Notes under the pieces: generated by a model
What the model saw: the letters and a program-made list of their open reading frames with translations, nothing else
Database searches by the model: none
What the model was told of the DNA's origin: nothing
Assembly (NCBI GenBank): GCA_030765045.1
Contig: CM060963.1
Location: 67,851,117-67,915,116 of the forward strand
Source: Tenodera sinensis
Taxonomy: Eukaryota > Arthropoda > Insecta > Mantodea > Mantidae
Length of the DNA stretch: 64,000 nucleotides
Direction: 5' to 3'
Shown: positions 58,815 through 64,000 of the stretch, piece by piece
Numbering within the stretch: the stretch's first letter is position 1
Layout of the letters: every line of letters starts with the position of its first letter
Translations under genes and position numbers: made by a program

Positions 58815-59675
58815 TTAGAAAAAATCTGATGTGTTGTATATGACTTTCTCTACTCTTGTACCATCCATACTTGCAAACTCTTTATCTTTTTTATGTTAGT
58901 CGAGGTAATCATTTGCAGAACTTATCTTATTGTCAATTTTCTTGTAGGTACAAGCGGAATATGGGAATAGGGAAGGCTTTGAGCGATAGTCAAATCTCTT
59001 AAAGCTTTAAAATTCCATTCTCTTTGCACGGCTAAAATGTAAAAAATTAATAACTTTCTTCCTCTTTTGGAAAGCATAGGTACTGCTAAACTCACACAAA
59101 TAACAAGGAATATGTCCGAAATGGTTTACTCCACAGACAAATTTGAACATACATTGTTTTTTAAGAAGATCTACATTTTTTGTGCAGTAAGATTTGGTCT
59201 ATCTCTTATGGTTTACCAGTTATACAAAAAGTCATACAAAAGTTATACAAAAGTCATCCAGAGTAAATAGGATACCTAGGCTATAGCCAGAAAATTCAAA
59301 ATATATTTTTCATTTGCCATTAAAATATACTAAACATATGGCATTTTAATCAAATCGTTAGAGCTATCTTCAAGAAAATAAAAATTTTCGAAAAATGTTC
59401 TATGTAAAGGGTAGTTTAGGAAGAGGAATTTTCTTCAAAATCTTCGTGTCGCATCCTCGAAAAATATAAACTTAAACACCAACTTTGGCTTTTAACCGAC
59501 TTTTCGTTTTTGAGTTATATTCTCCACAGACACATACACGGACCTTCTTCTAAAAATAGTTTTTGAATTTAGTGGGGCCTCAAAACTAATATTTCCGGTG
59601 AAATCTCGACATCAAAATTTTGGGTGGAATACAATACTTCCTTTACTTACTATACGTACTAGAGAAAGTGAAAAG
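58815..59675 (+). repeat. Rep-A copy O, near full length
   Basis: Starts AAAAAATCTGATGTGTTGTA, then TATGACTTTCTCTACTCTTG, GGGAATATGGGAATAGGGAA, TTTACCAGTTATACAAAAAG, TTTTCGAAAAATGTTC and GAAATCTCGACATCAAAATT; it ends GTACTAGAGAAAGT. With copy K it gives the clearest view of the element without CA expansion. Confidence 0.88.
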
Positions 59676-61140
59676 GAGGCACATGGCCAGTGAGAACATA
59701 ACAGCTAATCCAGAGAGATATGAGGCAATTCCACACATTTATGCAATCCCTGGAGCTGTGAAATCTCTTCTAGGGAAAAGAGAAAAAGAAAAAGATTAAA
59801 TATGCCAGGGAAAGGTTACAGTTTCTGTAAATTAAGTAATACAACATGGGTATAGTAATCGAGAGAAAATTATGTAAAGTATTTTATAAAGAGTAAAATA
59901 TTGCAATTCTGTTGTTGCAATGAGATATTAAAGCATATGTCGCCAAGGTGATGGAGCCTGCGACATATTTTTTTCAATAAATAAAATAATAAAAAACCAC
60001 ACTCACTGCAGAGGCCAAGAACAATTTTAACCTGAAGGAAAAGCCTTGCAAGTTATTTGTTTGTTGTTTTTTTAACATTTCAGGCTGATTTGTGTATGTT
60101 GTGATAAAAAGGGGAAATGGGTGAATCTGAAAGGAAGTAAGGAAGAAGGGTCTTTGGCTTTTTAAACTTAATGCGTACAATTATTTTATATACACAGCTA
60201 TATTGCAAGACTCGCATCAAAAGCAAACTTTTTCCTTTTAACTGAAAGTATTACCTTATGCAATGCGAAAGTCTACATTCGTTACTAGTTCAACACTTAG
60301 TTGTAATAATGTACTTTTATTTTGAAAAAGGCTCGCTAACAGGATGCGAAAGGTACGATCCCAAATAAGGAAACGTAAAGTTGACAAAGTAGAGACGGAT
60401 TCACGGTTGTTAGCTCCTTCCTGCAGATCTGTAGGTGGGTCAATTAATTACGCCTAACACCGTTCAAGGGAAGTGTATATCAGTTGACATTGCATAGAAA
60501 TATGTGGTATTACTGAAAAAAAAGAAACTTAGCTATTGTTTGGGAATGGTTCTTCAATCAATACTTTTCTCGGAGGAATAATTTCATTGCCTTTATATGA
60601 TGCTTGAAACTTACACCAGTGCTTACACCACTGCTTGAAAATACATGACCAGACGACAATGGAGCAGTCAGAATAAAGATGAATATGAGTTCAGTAGAAC
60701 AAGGCGTTTCCAGAAAGTTCGAGAGACTTTGGACTGCCGGCTTATTTACGAGAGGTTCAAGAAAAGGTAAATTTCGAGAAAACTCCGTGTTAAGTCATTC
60801 TGTCCTGTTTAAGAAATTACGACGGCGAGAGTGTAGAGTTCTTCGGAGTCGCTAAGTTTTGAACGATGCAGCTGTTCAGTCATTTTGGGGAAAATGTGTG
60901 TGTCGCCAGAAGTTGTACACACTTAATCGCCACAAAGAAGTTGTCGTGTGAAGCAATTTTGGTGAGCGTATCGTCGAAGCCATCATGCGCTGTTAAGGTT
61001 TATTTTCCCATGAAGAGCATGCTAGATTTGCATGGCTACAAAATGGTCGACAAGCACGGTATTCCCACTATGCTAATTTCAGATTATGTGCCACACATCT
61101 CCAAAAAATAATATGGCACAGTTGAACCACCTCGTGTATA
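59676..61140. other. unassigned DNA
   Basis: No defended gene. The 81-codon frame at 60866-61111 has no known motif. TTCnnGAA-type motifs cluster at 60708-60780 (see findings). Confidence 0.4.
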
Positions 61141-61149
61141 TATACAACT

Positions 61150-61345
61150 AATGAAAATAAAAATAATGATATCAACACATATTAAGGATGTAAGAGACAC
61201 GAATGCCAAAAATTCTATTTATAAACCTAGAGCATATCACCATGTAGGAAGACCAAGGAAAAGAAGTGATATGTTTAATTGGGGGTGGAACAGGACGCCA
61301 GGCCTATGCCTTACGGAAGAAGAAGAACAACAACAAGAAGTTGCA
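61150..61345 (+). pseudogene. LINE 3'-end fragment with GAA/CAA tail
   Basis: The frame reads ISTHIKDVRDTNAKNS, YHHVGRPRKRSDMFNW and GWNRTPGLCLT before GAAGAAGAAGAACAACAACA. This matches the extreme C-terminus of the LINE family (GRPRKRWSDQF type) with its simple-repeat tail. Only about 50 codons remain. Confidence 0.6.
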
Positions 61346-62052
61346 GTTTATCTGTTCTTGCAGTTTGCATCACTGCTTAATTCACAAGCTTCTGAATATT
61401 GCTACCTCCTTTGCCTTCAAACCTTTAATTACCAGCTTATAACAGCTGACCTGTATTCATTTCAACACTTTTGAATAATGCTTTTAGCTTGAAAATTGTA
61501 TTGTGCATATTATTATTCTGCTATTAGAGGGTGCTATTCATTGCAGTCAAGCTAGCAATAAAAAGGTCTGGCCGTAAATGAGATCAGCTGAATGAAGGAT
61601 TTTAGACCCACTATCAAGGCATAAAGCTGAAAACTAGGTTGGGTGGGCTGCTTTCATTAGTTATTAGGGTTTCCCCCTACCTCCTTAAGATATGCTCATT
61701 TTAATGTTCCAAAATTAATCATTGCACTTAGTACTAACGAAACCTATTGTAAAATTGCTAAACTCCTCAATATCAGATTGTATCATTTGAAATGTTAGCA
61801 TATAATTTGGGTTTAGAGTGTACCATGGATACAAACATTTGCTGCAAAGGAGGGATTTGCATTTTTGAAAACAATATAGAATTGAGTTCTTTAATAGTGT
61901 ATTAATAAACTGTAGAGATATATCTTAATTGTTCTGTTACTTTGAGAAAAATACTATTAATTATACCTCACTGTTTGCTTAAAAGTTATATAACAGAGAA
62001 TTTAAGAAGTATAAAGCTAAAATAACATGTTTCTGTCTGCAAGACATCTAGT
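61346..62052. other. unassigned DNA
   Basis: No gene or element end was recognised. Confidence 0.4.
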
Positions 62053-62057
62053 AATAC

Positions 62058-62571
62058 GGTCGCGCCGGCCGAAAGCCCAGGTGAGGGTGGTCAGATGTGC
62101 TGGTCGTGGTGTGAGCTCCGCAGCAGCAGGAAGGGGCTGGAGGCGCTTACCTGCCTTAATAACCCGTCCTCCAGCAGGTAAATAGAGCTATTGTGTGCTG
62201 GTCCGGTGTCTAGACTGCTCTCCCACAGTCACACTCGACAATTCTACTTCCAGAACTTTTCCATTACCTAAAGACAGTATATAAGGGACTGCTCATACCC
62301 AGAAGGACTTGTTCCAGTCATGCTTGTGGTGTAGTGCTGGAGTGAGTTAAATGTTTACGAAGCGTTCAGTGGATAGCGCTTGTGAATCGTGCTGAGTAGC
62401 AGTTCAATTCGATGTGTAATCAGACAGTTCATTATAGTGATTCGATTCGACAGTTGTTCTGTTGCTGTGAGTGTGTACAAAAGTGATCTAAGTGTAACGT
62501 TAGCAAAACGCTAACTGACTAGAAGGCAATAAAGTGTGATTATTAGCAACTGGTGTTTACTCATTTGTTAC
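62058..62571 (+). mobile_element. LTR-like unit (candidate solo LTR)
   Basis: A GC-rich 5' part (GGTCGCGCCGGCC) precedes a TATA box AGTATATAAGGG (62277-62288) and an AATAAA (62528-62533). The unit ends GTTTACTCATTTGTTAC. The 5-mer AATAC flanks both sides (62053-62057 and 62572-62576), as a 5-bp target duplication would. The ends are not the usual TG...CA, so the borders may be off by a few bases. No primer site or polypurine tract is attached, consistent with a solo LTR. Confidence 0.5.
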
Positions 62572-62576
62572 AATAC

Positions 62577-64000
62577 TTATAAAGGCTATCCTTTTTACAT
62601 GTTTTGGTTCTCTAGTTGGCAATTTCTGAGGCCCTTTGTGGATTGTTTGTTCACTTTAATGTAGCCAAAAGTGATCCTTTTTCACTACAAATTCATAGGC
62701 TTACGGCAGAAAATTAAATCGCTATAAGCCTGCATTAAATGATCCTACATAAAACTACATAAACTACATGCAACTAAAATGTGTTTCTAGTGTTTAATAA
62801 CACTAAATTATGAATTATGCATTATGAATATTGGTAACTTTTGGCCTTATAAAGATATAGGTACGATGGGGACACTCGCATACTGCCACTTACATATGTA
62901 GATCCATCGAGACTGACACCCCCCCCCCCCCAATAAGGGTGGGACGAAGTGAAAAAACAACAGGAGGCTATAGGCCGCAGTTAGACAAACCGACCACAAA
63001 ATCGAGTGGAAGTCCCTAACAGTTGCAGGCTCGAAGAATTCTCACTGCTAGCGCTGCATAGAGAGGGCAACCCAAGAGTTATAAAGTGTCCAGGAATTGA
63101 ATTTATTGAATACTAAAGAACATTAAACCGTTAATAATCTTTAAATTTGTCTCTTCTTTTAACGTTCGTCTTCTGATTTACTTATTTTCACCAACTTCCC
63201 TTGTACTTTCCATTATCCTAAGTTCATTATTACTTTAAATTAGTCATTTCTTACTAAAAGTTATCTCCTCCTTCTCCTTCTCCTCCTCTTTTTTATTGGA
63301 TCCTTCTATTTGTTTGATATAGCTGGAAGATGGACGTGTTTATAGCGTAGACCATAGAAACAAGCAAATCCTTAACTGAAGAAAACTGTATTTCTAATCT
63401 ATGCAAGGTTAAGGTAAGTAACAAGTATTTTCTTAGAATAGGAGTGTTGTATTTGATACTAAACTGCTAAACCGGGTTAATTTTATATTTCAATTTTCAT
63501 TTCACTCGTTTAATTTGCGAAATGAATTCATTTTCACTGTGAGAAAGAGATACACTAAGAAATTGATTAAATCTGAGTTACAGGTGGTTGTAAACTTTCT
63601 ATATTTATACAAATAATTTTATGAAATTGCAAAATGTGATAAAAAATTGTTAAAAAGAAGCAAAATCCAAAAATAAATACCACCATTAAAAGTGTTCATG
63701 AGCAAAATGATTCTCAAAAATTCTATTTTGTTGTTTGGTGGGTATGAAAAAAGAAAAATATTCCGTTATTTCATAAACACAAATTGGCAACCTTACACTA
63801 TGCGCTGTAGGCAGTGCATTTTTTGCTGGCACTGTACCCGCAGAATGAGTTCGCGCTCTGCCCGTGTAGAGGTAACTTGTGATCACCTCTTTTCGCGATA
63901 GCTGTATAACGGTTCCAAACCTAGTAATGACCATATTGGGATACTCTCCTCCCAGATTTAAGATCTGAGCTGTCGCGTAAATTGCAGCTGACTCATAATA
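62577..64000. other. unassigned DNA
   Basis: Contains a 14-base C run near 62918 and a short CTCCTTCTC-rich stretch near 63268. The opposed frames at 63.7-63.9 kb have no recognised domain. Confidence 0.4.

Noticed and set aside
60866..61111. 81-codon plus-strand frame MQLFSHFGENVCV...
   Set aside because: No recognised motif and no transcription signals; length is near chance in a less AT-rich patch.
1..64000. CRISPR array, bacterial operon, origin or riboswitch
   Set aside because: Sequence is eukaryotic: introns, tRNA-headed SINEs, LINE and LTR remains; no regularly spaced direct repeats with unique spacers were seen.

Overview
The window is AT-rich, gene-poor eukaryotic DNA made almost entirely of transposable-element remains and simple repeats. 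No complete host gene, rRNA gene, functional tRNA gene or CRISPR array was seen. The element mix (non-LTR fragments with trinucleotide tails, tRNA-headed SINEs, piggyBac, mariner and pogo traces, Gypsy-type LTRs, long CA/TG runs) suggests a large-genome insect, perhaps a polyneopteran such as a cockroach, termite, phasmid or orthopteran. That placement is inference; no host gene fixes the species.

Layout. 1-8 kb: an RT fragment with a (GAA)n tail and unassigned DNA. 8-15 kb: the first copies of a ~0.9-1.1 kb dispersed repeat (called Rep-A here) with long CA/TG tracts, a mariner relic, a SINE, and a second repeat (Rep-B) holding coding relics. 15.1-17.4 kb: a structurally complete but mutated piggyBac element with TTAA flanks, terminal inverted repeats, a predicted 120-bp intron and a transposase broken by one stop and two frameshifts. 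17.4-29 kb: unassigned DNA, more Rep-A, a SINE, and a long-armed foldback element. 29.4-36 kb: a Gypsy-type LTR with a tRNA-Leu primer site, LINE fragments, a pogo-like end, and a LINE endonuclease region split by a CA array. 36-45 kb: SINE-like cores and degraded Rep-A. 45.3-45.5 kb: a GC/CpG-rich island with exon-like ORFs on both strands, the best candidate for the edge of a host gene. 46-54 kb: an inverted-repeat element, Rep-A, a second LTR plus leader, a mariner 3' relic, a decayed R1-type LINE, and the second Rep-B copy. 54-64 kb: SINEs, Rep-A copies (one split by a SINE), a LINE 3' tail, and an LTR-like unit with TATA box and AATAAA.

Nothing here forms a pathway. The elements nest: SINEs inside an LTR and inside Rep-A, a foldback inside Rep-A, CA arrays inside Rep-A and a LINE. 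Rep-A, with about 17 full or partial copies in both orientations, is the least explained component and the main candidate for an undescribed family.
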